A DNA stretch of 64,000 nt from 630D-37 sp037447295 (GTDB lineage: Bacteria; Chloroflexota; Anaerolineae; Anaerolineales; Villigracilaceae). Below, in pieces: positions 27,745-36,460 of this stretch (its first letter is position 1; each line of letters opens with the position of its first letter). Position numbers and translations under genes: made by a program. The stretch is taken from assembly GCA_037447295.1 (NCBI GenBank), contig JBBIGZ010000009.1, forward strand, positions 1-64,000. Direction: 5' to 3'. Below the pieces are notes generated by a model. The model searched no databases, was not told where the DNA came from, and was given only the letters and a program-made list of their open reading frames with translations.

Positions 27745-28423
27745 GACTCGATGACTTCTGAACAGGACGTAACATTTCGGCCAATTTTGCTGCCGCCTCC
27801 GGACTGGTGATGGCCAAAATCTCATCACCGACCTCGAAGGTAGTCGTTCCGCGCGGCAGGCATACTTTGCCATGGCGAATGATGGCAGCGATCACGCATT
27901 CCTCCGGTAGCCCTAGGTCCTTAAGCGGAATGCCGATCGCCTTTGCGCCGGGTGGGACTTTCTCCTCCACCAAGGAATAACGGCCGCGGCGCAGCTTGAG
28001 TAGCGTCATCATATCCCCTAGCGACATTTCCTCTTGAATCAGATGCGCCAGAATATCCGCTTGGCTAAGCGCCACATCCACATGGAACTTTTCGTTGAAG
28101 AGCCAGGCGTTGTGAGGGTTGTTAACACGGGCAATGATGCGCGGTACGTGGAACACCACCCGTCCCAAATAACACACCACCAGATTGGTGGCATCATCGC
28201 TCGTACAGGCGACCAGCACATTCGCCCGCCTCACTCCGGCATTTTCCAGATCCTGGGGATTACACGGATTTCCATGATAAATCGCCTCAGTGGGCAATTC
28301 GTGATGCAAGCGGTTCAGCAACTCGCTCCGCTCTTCGATGACCCGCACACTGTGACCTTCGCGCTGCAACAAATAGGCCAGGCGTGAACCCGTCCTACCA
28401 CCCCCGGCAATACAAACGAACAT
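27728..28423 (-). CDS. TrkA family potassium channel/transporter regulator (RCK), second copy
   Basis: The 231-residue protein has an N-terminal RCK (Rossmann) domain with IAGGGRTGSRLAYLL and acidic residue E after the second strand (IEERSELL), typical for NAD(H) or ATP/ADP gating ligands. A RCK-C domain (about 135-220, LVEEKVPPGAKAIGIPLKDL) follows. It starts one base after the stop of the first TrkA gene. The pair lies directly behind an APC-type permease, so together they probably gate or supply potassium uptake. Confidence 0.9.
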   Translation of the reverse strand: MFVCIAGGGRTGSRLAYLLQREGHSVRVIEERSELLNRLHHELPTEAIYHGNPCNPQDLENAGVRRANVLVACTSDDATNLVVCYLGRVVFHVPRIIARVNNPHNAWLFNEKFHVDVALSQADILAHLIQEEMSLGDMMTLLKLRRGRYSLVEEKVPPGAKAIGIPLKDLGLPEECVIAAIIRHGKVCLPRGTTTFEVGDEILAITSPEAAAKLAEMLRPVQKSSSHGPNH

Positions 28424-28424
28424 G

Positions 28425-29081
28425 CTATGCCTCCTTTTCCAAGCGCTTTAGAAGCACCGAAATCCCTTCAAAGGTCGCACTGACATGGAGCACATCCCCC
28501 TCATCCAGAATGCTTTCTGCGAGGGGCAAAGTGGAGCGCCCGGCCCGGGTAAGGGCCACCGGCAGACAATCCACCCCCTGGAAAAGTTCTTGTAGTTTTT
28601 TGCCTTTCCAGGCCGGGGGAATAATGACCTCGTACACTTCAACTTCACCGTTTCCGGCCGAAAAAATCACCTGCCCGCTGGAGGCAGAGAGGAGCTCTTC
28701 CAAGCGTTGTGCGCCCCAGGCCGTAGAGCTGACAATCTGCAGGTTGAATGCTTCCAGCATCGGGCGCAGGCTCGGGTCGTAATTACGGGCTACTACGAGC
28801 GGCACATTGTAGAACGTCCGCGCTACATGCGCTACCACTGCATTGAGGGCATCAAAATTGGTCACTGCGGCCAGGCCATCGGCCTCTTCCACTCCAGCAT
28901 GCAGCAGCGTACCTTCTTTCAAAACATCTTCTGTCACAATGCGGCCGCGAAAATCACTTGGCAAACGAGCAAAAGATTCCCGGTTAGCATCAATGATCGT
29001 AACGTAATGGTTGCTTTTGAACAGCCGATAGGCCAATGCTGCGCCAACTCGGCCACAGCCAACAACAATGTATTTATTCAT
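28425..29081 (-). CDS. TrkA family potassium channel/transporter regulator (RCK), first copy
   Basis: The 218-residue protein begins MNKYIVVGCGRVGAALAYRL and continues with VTIIDANRESF, a Rossmann fold with an acidic residue after strand two. The C-terminal RCK-C domain (about 130-215, VYEVIIPPAWKGKKLQEL) follows. The ATG at 29081 is preferred; a GTG nine bases upstream is an alternative. It is diverged from the next TrkA protein, so the pair probably forms a hetero-complex. Confidence 0.9.
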   Translation of the reverse strand: MNKYIVVGCGRVGAALAYRLFKSNHYVTIIDANRESFARLPSDFRGRIVTEDVLKEGTLLHAGVEEADGLAAVTNFDALNAVVAHVARTFYNVPLVVARNYDPSLRPMLEAFNLQIVSSTAWGAQRLEELLSASSGQVIFSAGNGEVEVYEVIIPPAWKGKKLQELFQGVDCLPVALTRAGRSTLPLAESILDEGDVLHVSATFEGISVLLKRLEKEA

Positions 29082-29145
29082 GGCATCCACTTCTCCATGT
29101 GCATCAGATTAAACCTTGAAAATCACTTCCGTGCTTCTAGGCAAC

Positions 29146-31089
29146 TCACACCTGATAAGGCACATCTACGATGACAACATCTGGATAAGAGAGCAACTGA
29201 TCCCGCAACAAATCGGCTGTGCGCATGTGCAAGAATTCATGCCAGCGCTTTGATGGCACAAATTGGGGTACAACAATGGTGATCACCTCGTGAGGCTGAC
29301 GATGCGCAATCACTTCCTGCAAATAGTCCAGCAATGGCTCGATGAACAAGCGATAAGGAGAATCCAACACCACCAATCGCGTGCCATCTCCCCAGCGCTC
29401 CCATTTACGGCGCACCTTTTCTGTCTCCTCCGGTTCGATGGAAACATGCACAGCGGTAATATCATCCGAAAGGTATTGTGCATAGCGCAAAGCGGCCAGT
29501 GTACCGCGATGGACACCGCTCAACGGAAGAATAACCCGGTGTCGGACAGCCGTTGGCGGCGCCTCGCCGAATTCCTCCAGCGAAAGTTTGCTCGCCAGTT
29601 CACGGTAATGGCGATGAATGGCAAGGAAGAGCGCAACCAGTATGGGCAAGATCAAAAGCACCAACCAAGCCCCATCGGTGAACTTGGTAATGGCGAAAAT
29701 AAACATGACGATAGCGGTACAAACGGCTCCGAACCCGTTGATTATCATCTTAACATGCCACAGAGGATCATAACGAAGTACCGAATTCCCTTCCTGTTTC
29801 TCTTCACCTGGACGCAAATGGCCGCTTTTCCACCACCGACGTGCCATGCCGGCCTGCGAAAGCGTAAATGACAAGAAAACGCCGATTGCATAGAGAGGGA
29901 TCAAGCGGGTCACGCTAGCACGAAAAGCGATAATCAATGCCGAAGCCAGCACCGCCAGCAAAATGATGCCATTGGAATAGACCAGGCGGCTTCCACGATA
30001 GGTGAGCTGACGCGGCAGGAAACCATCGCGGGCAACGATGGCGCTTAAGCGGGGAAAATCGGCAAAGGACGTGTTGGCCGCCAGAATCAAGATCAGCATC
30101 GTCGCCGCGATCAGCGCCAAGTAGAGCACTCCCTGCCCACCGAACACCGTCCGCCCCAATTGCGAGATCACCGTTTCGGTTTCTGAAGGCACCGCATGGA
30201 TGTGCATGGCCAGGAACGAAATGCCCAGGAAGAGCGTGCTCAAGATCACCGCCATCCAGATCAGAGTAATCCCAGCATTGCGGCTGCGCGGTTCCTTAAA
30301 GGCCGTGATCCCATTTGAGATGGCTTCGATCCCGGTCAACGCGGCGGTGCCACTAGAAAATGCGTGCAGGATCAAAAACGGCGTAATGGTTTGGACGATA
30401 TGTTCCAGTTCGAGCAGCGGCGGATTCACCACCACCCCCAACGAACCTCGAACATACAGAAACAACCCGGTGAAAATCGTCAGGTACATCATGCTGACAA
30501 AAAAGTACGTGGGAACAGCAAAAACAGCACCCGATTCTTTGACCCCACGCAAATTGATCAGCATGATCATCCCCACAAACCCCACCGCGAGCAGCACTCG
30601 ATATGGGAAAAGCGAAGGAAATGCGGAAGTCAATTGTGCTACGCCGGAGGATACCGAAACCGCCACGGTCAGCACATAATCGGTGAGCAACGCCGCAGCT
30701 GCCACCAACGCCGGAAACTGTCCAAGATTATCATACGCAACAGTATAGGCTCCGCCGCCGTTTGGGTAAGCGTGGATTGTCTGTTCGTATGAGAGCGCTA
30801 CAATCACCAATAGGGCAACAATCGCCAATGAAATTGGGAACACATAGCCGAAAGCTGCGGTGCCCGCCGCCGCCAGAATGACCATGATCTCCTGTGTGGC
30901 ATAAGCGGTCGAGGAAAGTGCATCGGAGGAGAATACGGCTAGACCAATCGCCTTGCCGATGGTCTGATGGGGAGCATCCGCCGTCGAAAGCGGACGGCCG
31001 ATCAGCCAAGAAATGAATGTCGGCCACGGCTTGTGCTTGGTGGCGCGATAGATAATCGAAGAAGGAGCGTCATGACCAGACGGGATCAT
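29146..31089 (-). CDS. APC-superfamily permease with C-terminal USP-like domain (KimA-type potassium transporter)
   Basis: The 647-residue protein has about twelve membrane helices in the first 490 residues (AVFSSDALSSTAYATQEIM is a hallmark of the KimA/KUP-like branch) and then a soluble domain of about 150 residues resembling universal stress protein folds (VILPLSGVHRGTLAALRYAQ). Bacillus KimA has this design and is a proton-coupled, high-affinity K+ importer controlled by cyclic di-AMP. The neighbouring TrkA pair strengthens a potassium role. An amino acid permease function is the alternative. It is the first gene of a seven-gene minus-strand run. Confidence 0.85.
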   Translation of the reverse strand: MIPSGHDAPSSIIYRATKHKPWPTFISWLIGRPLSTADAPHQTIGKAIGLAVFSSDALSSTAYATQEIMVILAAAGTAAFGYVFPISLAIVALLVIVALSYEQTIHAYPNGGGAYTVAYDNLGQFPALVAAAALLTDYVLTVAVSVSSGVAQLTSAFPSLFPYRVLLAVGFVGMIMLINLRGVKESGAVFAVPTYFFVSMMYLTIFTGLFLYVRGSLGVVVNPPLLELEHIVQTITPFLILHAFSSGTAALTGIEAISNGITAFKEPRSRNAGITLIWMAVILSTLFLGISFLAMHIHAVPSETETVISQLGRTVFGGQGVLYLALIAATMLILILAANTSFADFPRLSAIVARDGFLPRQLTYRGSRLVYSNGIILLAVLASALIIAFRASVTRLIPLYAIGVFLSFTLSQAGMARRWWKSGHLRPGEEKQEGNSVLRYDPLWHVKMIINGFGAVCTAIVMFIFAITKFTDGAWLVLLILPILVALFLAIHRHYRELASKLSLEEFGEAPPTAVRHRVILPLSGVHRGTLAALRYAQYLSDDITAVHVSIEPEETEKVRRKWERWGDGTRLVVLDSPYRLFIEPLLDYLQEVIAHRQPHEVITIVVPQFVPSKRWHEFLHMRTADLLRDQLLSYPDVVIVDVPYQV

Positions 31090-31123
31090 ATGTCATCTAC
31101 CAAAGGCTCAAATATACCCTATT

Positions 31124-34100
31124 TTACTCTTTTGGGTTTTGCTTCAAAGGCACTTGCAAATAGAACGTGCTACCTTTGCCAAGCTCGCTCTCTACCCACA
31201 CCTTTCCCCCATGTCGCTCGGCAATCGAACGTACAATGGCCAACCCGAGACCACTCCCGTGCTGCGCACGCGCCTCGCGCTGGCGCGCCCGATAGAACTT
31301 TTCAAACAAGCGTGGTAGATCGCTCGGGGCGATTCCAATACCGGTATCTTCCACCTCGAAGATCACCGTTTCGCCTTGCGGATAGAGGCGAACGGTCACC
31401 CGTCCCCCTTCCGGGGTATATTTCAAAGCGTTTTCGACCAGGTTGTAAACAGCCTGATGTAAAAGTGCTTGGTCAGCTTCAATGAAGGGAGGCAATGCCG
31501 CATCCACTTCGAGTGAAAGAGCAATTTGCTTTTGCGTTGCCTGCAATTGGAGGGTATTGAGCACATGCTCAACGGTATCACGCACCGGGATCGTTTCCAC
31601 CTGTAGACCGACGCCGAGTTCAATCCGTCCGAGGTCAAGCAAATTGTTGACCAAGCGGGACATGTTTTCGACCCCAGTGATGATCTTACGTACGTAGCCC
31701 TGCTGCTGTTCGTTCAACTCACCGACCATTTCAAGCATCGTAGCATAGCCGCGCATCAGGGTCAACGGTGAGCGTAGATCGTGGCTCACCGTGGCTACGA
31801 ACTCAGATTTCAAGGCATCCAACTGCTTGAAGTGAGTCACATCCCGCAGAATACACACCCGCCCAACGGGGCGTCCCTCGGCCACCACCGGTGAAGCGAT
31901 CGCCAGATAGGTGCGTTCATCGTGGAACGTCAATTCCGCCGATCGCGTCTCCGCAGATGGAGTAGCCAGGAGATCCAGGAGCACCGGCTGGTGGATCACT
32001 TCGTGGATTGGAGGGCGAACCCCCTTGGCGGTCGGCAAATTCAGCACCTGACGGGCCGTCGGATTCGCCAGGAAAAGACGATTTTGTGGATCGGTAACCA
32101 GGATCGGGTCAGGGGAGGAATTGAGAATTGCCTCCAGCTGGCGCCGACCGGCTTCGACCGTCAGGAAGAGGTGCGCGTTGGCCGCCGCTAGCGCCGCCTG
32201 GCCGCCCAAGGTGGTAATAAAGCGCACATCGGCCTCGGTGAAATTGCGCGGTCCCTCATAAGCTGCCCACATGACACCATAAAAGCGCTGTTCATGACGT
32301 AATGCAACCGCCAGCAATGCCGCCGGCAAATTCTCGGCCGGCACATCTTGGAAAGGGTGCCCGCGCATTAGGTTTGGAAGAACAATTCGCTCCTGCATTT
32401 GGGCTAGAAGGAGAATCTTCTCATCCAGCTCGGCATAACGCTCGGTATTTTCTCCCAGCGCAAAACGTGTGGGCAATTCAACCGGCGTCTCCGGTAGAAC
32501 GGTGGGCGAAAGCACCACACACACCACACTGGCTCCCCCTTCCAAAACCGCCTCCAACACGGGACGGAGCGCATCTTGCATTTCCAGGCTAGAGGCTACT
32601 CCCTGACTTACCTTGAGCAGACGGTTCAATTCATCCAGGCGAGCGCGCAGGCTGAGGCGCATTTGCTCAAAGGAACGCCCAAGCTGGCCGATCTCATCAT
32701 AGCCACTCACAGCGAGGGGATGATCCAGTTGGCCCTGGGCAATACGATTGGCCTCGCGTGCCAGGTTCTTCAGTGAAGCACTCATCACTCGCAACCCTAC
32801 CCGTAACACCCCAAGGGCCAGAATAGTCAATAAGAAGAGGATTAACCCCAAAGGAGCAGCAATGTTCAGTGCCAGTTGCTGCGCCTGCTGTGCCGGCACG
32901 GTCAGAACCACACTCCAGGAACGTCCCGGAACAGGCTGAATGAAAACCAATTGACGGGTGCCGTTTGGTGCCACCTGTTCAAAGAAACGCTCTTCAGAGT
33001 TCGTTTGCTCATAGGGCGAAGGCTGCATGATCTGCGTTGGATCTGGATGATACAGGATACGATTTTGTTCATCCACCAGCATCCCTGTCCCTTGCAACGA
33101 CTCCAGACGGCGCAAACCATCCAGTACCGGCTGGACGAGCGGATTGCGCTCCAAGGAGGTACGGGCGATCAGCACCCTCTGACTCTTGCCCTGGGCATCC
33201 ACAATACTGCCGATAAAACTGACCCGTGCCGTCTTCTCATTAGGGAGAGGCGGCAACGTGTAGCTCTGGAACATCACACCACCGGCCGCAAAGGAAAGCG
33301 CTGCCTGTTCTTCCGGATAGAGAGGAAACTGCTTCTGTAAGGCGAGGGGATAGGCGGTAAAAATCGTTTTCCCATCCAACGAGAGCACCGCCATCTGATC
33401 GAAATAGGGGGTCGATTGCATAAACTGTGCCAAGCGCGCCGAAAGTGCCGGCCCTTCTGCTTGCAATATAAGCGGCTCAGCGGTGATCTGAAAAACCAAA
33501 TTCTGCCCGGTTTCGAGGAAAAACGGAATATTCTGAGCGACCGTGCTGGCCGTACTGGAAAGGCGCTCGCGAAACATTTCGCGCGCCGAATTTCCGGCTA
33601 CCGTCCACACCGCGCTCACCAGAGCAACGAACAAGGCCGCCAGGAAGCTGCCGGTCCAGAGCAGGAAACGTGTCTCTAAGCGAGATTCGGCCGGCGAAGG
33701 CTCCAACGGGGTATCCCCCCAAAGCCGAGGAAAGGTCCAAAAGAGAATTTGGGTAATGAGGCCGGCTACGAACATCTCGCCACCAAACGCCAAGGCAACC
33801 GGCCCCAAACGACTCAGGATGTAATCCACCCGCGCCGGCAGCGAGCCGATCTCCAGAGATAACGTGCTCAGGATATAAAGCGAGAGGTGTAGAGGGATCA
33901 ATAACAGAGCAGTAACGAGAGGTTGTCTGAACAGACGATAAGCCGGAGTGCGATAGCGCTGCCGAATGCCGGCCGAGGCGATGATGCCCAAGATAGCAAA
34001 TTCAATGGGAATAAACGGATTATGAGCATCGAAAGGCGTTCGTAACAAGCCGGCTATTCCGGCCACCAATCCTCCCCCCCATGGGCCTAAAATCCCGGCC

Positions 34101-34408
34101 GCCACCAGCCAGGGAATTGCCGAAAGTGGCATGAGAATGGCCGCACTTTCATCCAGAGGGACTTCCGGCAGAGGCAAGGCATTCGCGGCGTTCAGCCCCA
34201 AGCCGAGAAACAGGTTTCCAAAGACCGCCATCCCTAACAAGACGAAAAAGAGCGCCCAGGCACGCCCATTCCACGCCGGCTGATACCTGCGAAAAACGTG
34301 CAACAACCACCCCGCCAGTCCTATCCAGAGTAAGAAGAAAAGCCAACCGATGGGAGATGGCGGATTAACGTAGAATACTCCTTCGAGCAATGTGGGCAAG
34401 AAACGCAT
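31124..34408 (-). CDS. Giant membrane sensor histidine kinase (7TM, extracellular sensor, HAMP, GAF, PAS)
   Basis: The 1,094-residue protein is among the largest in the window. Residues 15-250 hold about seven membrane helices, the next helix lies near 255-275, and an extracellular region of about 230 residues (likely Cache type) follows. A second anchor helix lies near 513-540, then HAMP (about 540-590), GAF (600-750), PAS (755-865, RQLEAILNSSPDPILVTDPQ), HisKA with SHDLRSPLTLMRG near residue 874, and HATPase (NLVENALKYTPEGGRV, DTGIGIAPSDLPRLFEKFYR). TATAAT lies on the minus strand at 34431-34426. No response regulator is adjacent. It could integrate an outside ligand, a membrane signal and cytoplasmic state. 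Confidence 0.92.
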   Translation of the reverse strand: MRFLPTLLEGVFYVNPPSPIGWLFFLLWIGLAGWLLHVFRRYQPAWNGRAWALFFVLLGMAVFGNLFLGLGLNAANALPLPEVPLDESAAILMPLSAIPWLVAAGILGPWGGGLVAGIAGLLRTPFDAHNPFIPIEFAILGIIASAGIRQRYRTPAYRLFRQPLVTALLLIPLHLSLYILSTLSLEIGSLPARVDYILSRLGPVALAFGGEMFVAGLITQILFWTFPRLWGDTPLEPSPAESRLETRFLLWTGSFLAALFVALVSAVWTVAGNSAREMFRERLSSTASTVAQNIPFFLETGQNLVFQITAEPLILQAEGPALSARLAQFMQSTPYFDQMAVLSLDGKTIFTAYPLALQKQFPLYPEEQAALSFAAGGVMFQSYTLPPLPNEKTARVSFIGSIVDAQGKSQRVLIARTSLERNPLVQPVLDGLRRLESLQGTGMLVDEQNRILYHPDPTQIMQPSPYEQTNSEERFFEQVAPNGTRQLVFIQPVPGRSWSVVLTVPAQQAQQLALNIAAPLGLILFLLTILALGVLRVGLRVMSASLKNLAREANRIAQGQLDHPLAVSGYDEIGQLGRSFEQMRLSLRARLDELNRLLKVSQGVASSLEMQDALRPVLEAVLEGGASVVCVVLSPTVLPETPVELPTRFALGENTERYAELDEKILLLAQMQERIVLPNLMRGHPFQDVPAENLPAALLAVALRHEQRFYGVMWAAYEGPRNFTEADVRFITTLGGQAALAAANAHLFLTVEAGRRQLEAILNSSPDPILVTDPQNRLFLANPTARQVLNLPTAKGVRPPIHEVIHQPVLLDLLATPSAETRSAELTFHDERTYLAIASPVVAEGRPVGRVCILRDVTHFKQLDALKSEFVATVSHDLRSPLTLMRGYATMLEMVGELNEQQQGYVRKIITGVENMSRLVNNLLDLGRIELGVGLQVETIPVRDTVEHVLNTLQLQATQKQIALSLEVDAALPPFIEADQALLHQAVYNLVENALKYTPEGGRVTVRLYPQGETVIFEVEDTGIGIAPSDLPRLFEKFYRARQREARAQHGSGLGLAIVRSIAERHGGKVWVESELGKGSTFYLQVPLKQNPKE

Positions 34409-34469
34409 GGAATAATCGCTTTTTCATTATAACCTAAAAACCCATAACTGCTTGTGCTTTGCGTAGAGA

Positions 34470-34511
34470 TAGACCGTGGACCGTAGGTGGTGGACTGTGG
34501 ACCGTAGGTTG
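34470..34511 (-). repeat. Heptamer array 4
   Basis: Six units in register on the plus strand are TAGACCG, TGGACCG, TAGGTGG, TGGACTG, TGGACCG and TAGGTTG. The array lies between divergent kinase genes. Confidence 0.75.
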
Positions 34512-34594
34512 TGCTTCCAAGCAAATAAGCACAATAAAAGGCCCTGGTAAAAATTTCAATTGAAATCGGAACAACCGAGATCGATCGTGGCCCA

Positions 34595-34603
34595 TGCTAT
34601 AAT
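34595..34603 (+). promoter_or_regulatory. Extended -10 element, candidate leaderless start of the Ser/Thr kinase
   Basis: TGCTATAAT ends six bases before the ATG at 34610. No Shine-Dalgarno sequence is present, so the transcript probably begins at or next to the start codon. Confidence 0.55.
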
Positions 34604-34609
34604 CGCACT

Positions 34610-35635
34610 ATGCACGCAGGGATTACGCTTGGCAAACGCTATCAGCTGCTCGAACAGATCGGACGCGGCGGAATGGCCTACGTCTTCCGCGCGCGGGATT
34701 TGCTGCTCGATCGCTATGTAGCAGTCAAAATCCTGCGCGAGGATTATTCCCACGATCCGCTCTTCCAAGAACGTTTTCGTCAAGAGGCGCGGGCAGCCGC
34801 TAATCTCAGCCACCCGAACATCGTCACCGTGCACGATTTCGGACTGGATGGCGGCAAGCTCTATATCGTCATGGAATACGTGCCCGGTACCGATCTGAAG
34901 ACGCTGCTGCGCCAACGAGGACGTTTTAGCGTGCAAGAGGCCGTTCCACTATTGGTACAAGCCTGCGCCGGGATCGGCTATGCCCATCGAGCCGGGTTGG
35001 TCCATTGTGATGTCAAACCGCACAACATGCTGGTCACACCGGATGGACGGCTAAAAGTCACCGATTTCGGTATCGCCCGTGCATTGGCTACCTTACACCC
35101 CGAAGAAGAAGATGTAGTATGGGGCTCACCACTCTATTTTTCACCGGAACAAGCGGCAGGGCAAGTGCCTACTCCAGCCTCGGATGTGTACTCGCTAGGG
35201 GTTGTGTTGTACGAATTGCTCGCCGGCACCCCGCCCTTCCGCGCCGATAGCCCTCAAGAGTTAGCGCGTCTGCACCTCTATGCCGAACCAACCCCGATTC
35301 GCGAATATGTGCCGGATATCCCTGAACCGCTGGAAGCGATTATCCATAAGGTGCTCTCGAAGGAGCCTTCGGCGCGCTATCGCACCGCCGATCAACTGGG
35401 GCGGGTGTTGGTGCGCTTCGCTATGGATACAGGGACGCCAACCGCCAAAATGAGCACATTTCCGGATACATCCCCCGCGAACGGGGCTCTCCCCGCCCCA
35501 TCTTTGCCCACCACTAGGCGTGTTCTTCCTGCGATTGACTGGGGCACGATCGGACTAGCATTGCTGGCGCTGATTGCCGTAGGTGGATTGATCCCATTCT
35601 GGATGTGGGTCTATTTCGTTTATCACCCAAAATGA
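34610..35635 (+). CDS. Ser/Thr protein kinase, Hanks type, membrane-anchored, non-RD
   Basis: The 341-residue protein has a complete kinase domain in residues 8-270: glycine loop IGRGGMAYVF, the ATP-binding Lys in VAVKILRE, the catalytic loop VHCDVKPHNML near residue 131 and the DFG motif in VTDFGIARAL. The catalytic loop has Cys where most have Arg (HRD), so it is a non-RD kinase and activation may not need loop phosphorylation. A Thr/Pro-rich linker and one C-terminal helix (GTIGLALLALIAVGGLIPF) follow; almost nothing extends beyond the membrane, so no PASTA or other external sensor is present. The stop overlaps the start of rpe. Confidence 0.93.
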   Translation: MHAGITLGKRYQLLEQIGRGGMAYVFRARDLLLDRYVAVKILREDYSHDPLFQERFRQEARAAANLSHPNIVTVHDFGLDGGKLYIVMEYVPGTDLKTLLRQRGRFSVQEAVPLLVQACAGIGYAHRAGLVHCDVKPHNMLVTPDGRLKVTDFGIARALATLHPEEEDVVWGSPLYFSPEQAAGQVPTPASDVYSLGVVLYELLAGTPPFRADSPQELARLHLYAEPTPIREYVPDIPEPLEAIIHKVLSKEPSARYRTADQLGRVLVRFAMDTGTPTAKMSTFPDTSPANGALPAPSLPTTRRVLPAIDWGTIGLALLALIAVGGLIPFWMWVYFVYHPK

Positions 35636-36306
35636 TCCTGTCACCTTCAATCCTTTCCGCCGATTTTCTGAACCTGGGCGAGGCTCTCCATCAATGCGAA
35701 CAGGCTGGCGCCGATTGGATTCACATCGACGTGATGGATGGTCACTTCGTCCCCAACCTGACCATGGGCATTCCATTGGTGGAGGCCTGTCGGCGAGGGA
35801 CTTCTCTGCCTCTCGATGTGCATCTGATGGTCGAACGCCCAGAAGCGCTCCTGGAGTCTTTTGCCCGCGCCAGGGCATCGATCCTCACCGTTCACCTGGA
35901 AGCCTGCACGCACATTCATCGCACCCTGCAGGCCATTCGTTCCCTGGGATGCAAGGCCGGAATAGCCATCAACCCCGGCACATCGCCTGTTCTTCTGGAG
36001 CCGATCCTACCCCTGGTGGACCTGGTGCTGGTAATGAGTGTGAACCCGGGCTTTTCCGGCCAGGCCTTTATTCCCCAAAGTCCGGCCAAGGTGCGTCAGG
36101 TGCGCCAGATGTTGGATGCGATCGGTTCCCCCGCTTGGCTGGAGGTGGATGGCGGCATCAATGGACAAACTCTACCGCTGATGGCCGCTCAAGGTGCCAC
36201 AGCATTTGTTGCCGCCAGTGCCATTTTTCAATCTCCGTTGGGGATCCGGTCGGCCATCCACGAATTGCGCCGTCTTCTGGACGCACAAAGCACTCGTACA
36301 AATTGA
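35632..36306 (+). CDS. rpe: Ribulose-phosphate 3-epimerase
   Basis: The 224-residue protein interconverts ribulose-5-phosphate and xylulose-5-phosphate. It has the whole TIM-barrel signature: ILSPSILSADFLNLG, HIDVMDGHFVPNLTMG, DVHLMVERPE, LVMSVNPGFSGQAFI and VDGGINGQTLPL. The ATG at 35632 overlaps the kinase stop codon (ATGA), so the two genes are co-translated. Linking rpe to a protein kinase is a co-expression fact only. Confidence 0.96.
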   Translation: MILSPSILSADFLNLGEALHQCEQAGADWIHIDVMDGHFVPNLTMGIPLVEACRRGTSLPLDVHLMVERPEALLESFARARASILTVHLEACTHIHRTLQAIRSLGCKAGIAINPGTSPVLLEPILPLVDLVLVMSVNPGFSGQAFIPQSPAKVRQVRQMLDAIGSPAWLEVDGGINGQTLPLMAAQGATAFVAASAIFQSPLGIRSAIHELRRLLDAQSTRTN

Positions 36307-36311
36307 CTCTA

Positions 36312-36387
36312 CGGTCTACCGTCTACAGTCTATGGTCCACCACGGTCTACTGTCTACGGTCTATGGTCCACCCCGGTCCACGGTCCA
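36312..36387 (+). repeat. Heptamer array 5
   Basis: Units CGGTCTA, CCGTCTA, CAGTCTA, TGGTCCA, CGGTCTA, CTGTCTA, CGGTCTA, TGGTCCA, CGGTCCA and CGGTCCA are recognisable, interrupted by two short insertions. It is one of the longest arrays and lies between rpe and the ribonuclease Z gene. Confidence 0.85.
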
Positions 36388-36460
36388 TCTCCTCCCCCCT
36401 GTCCATCACGGCAGTGACGGGCGAAACAACAAAATTGTAGCACTTACTTGAGAGGTATCC

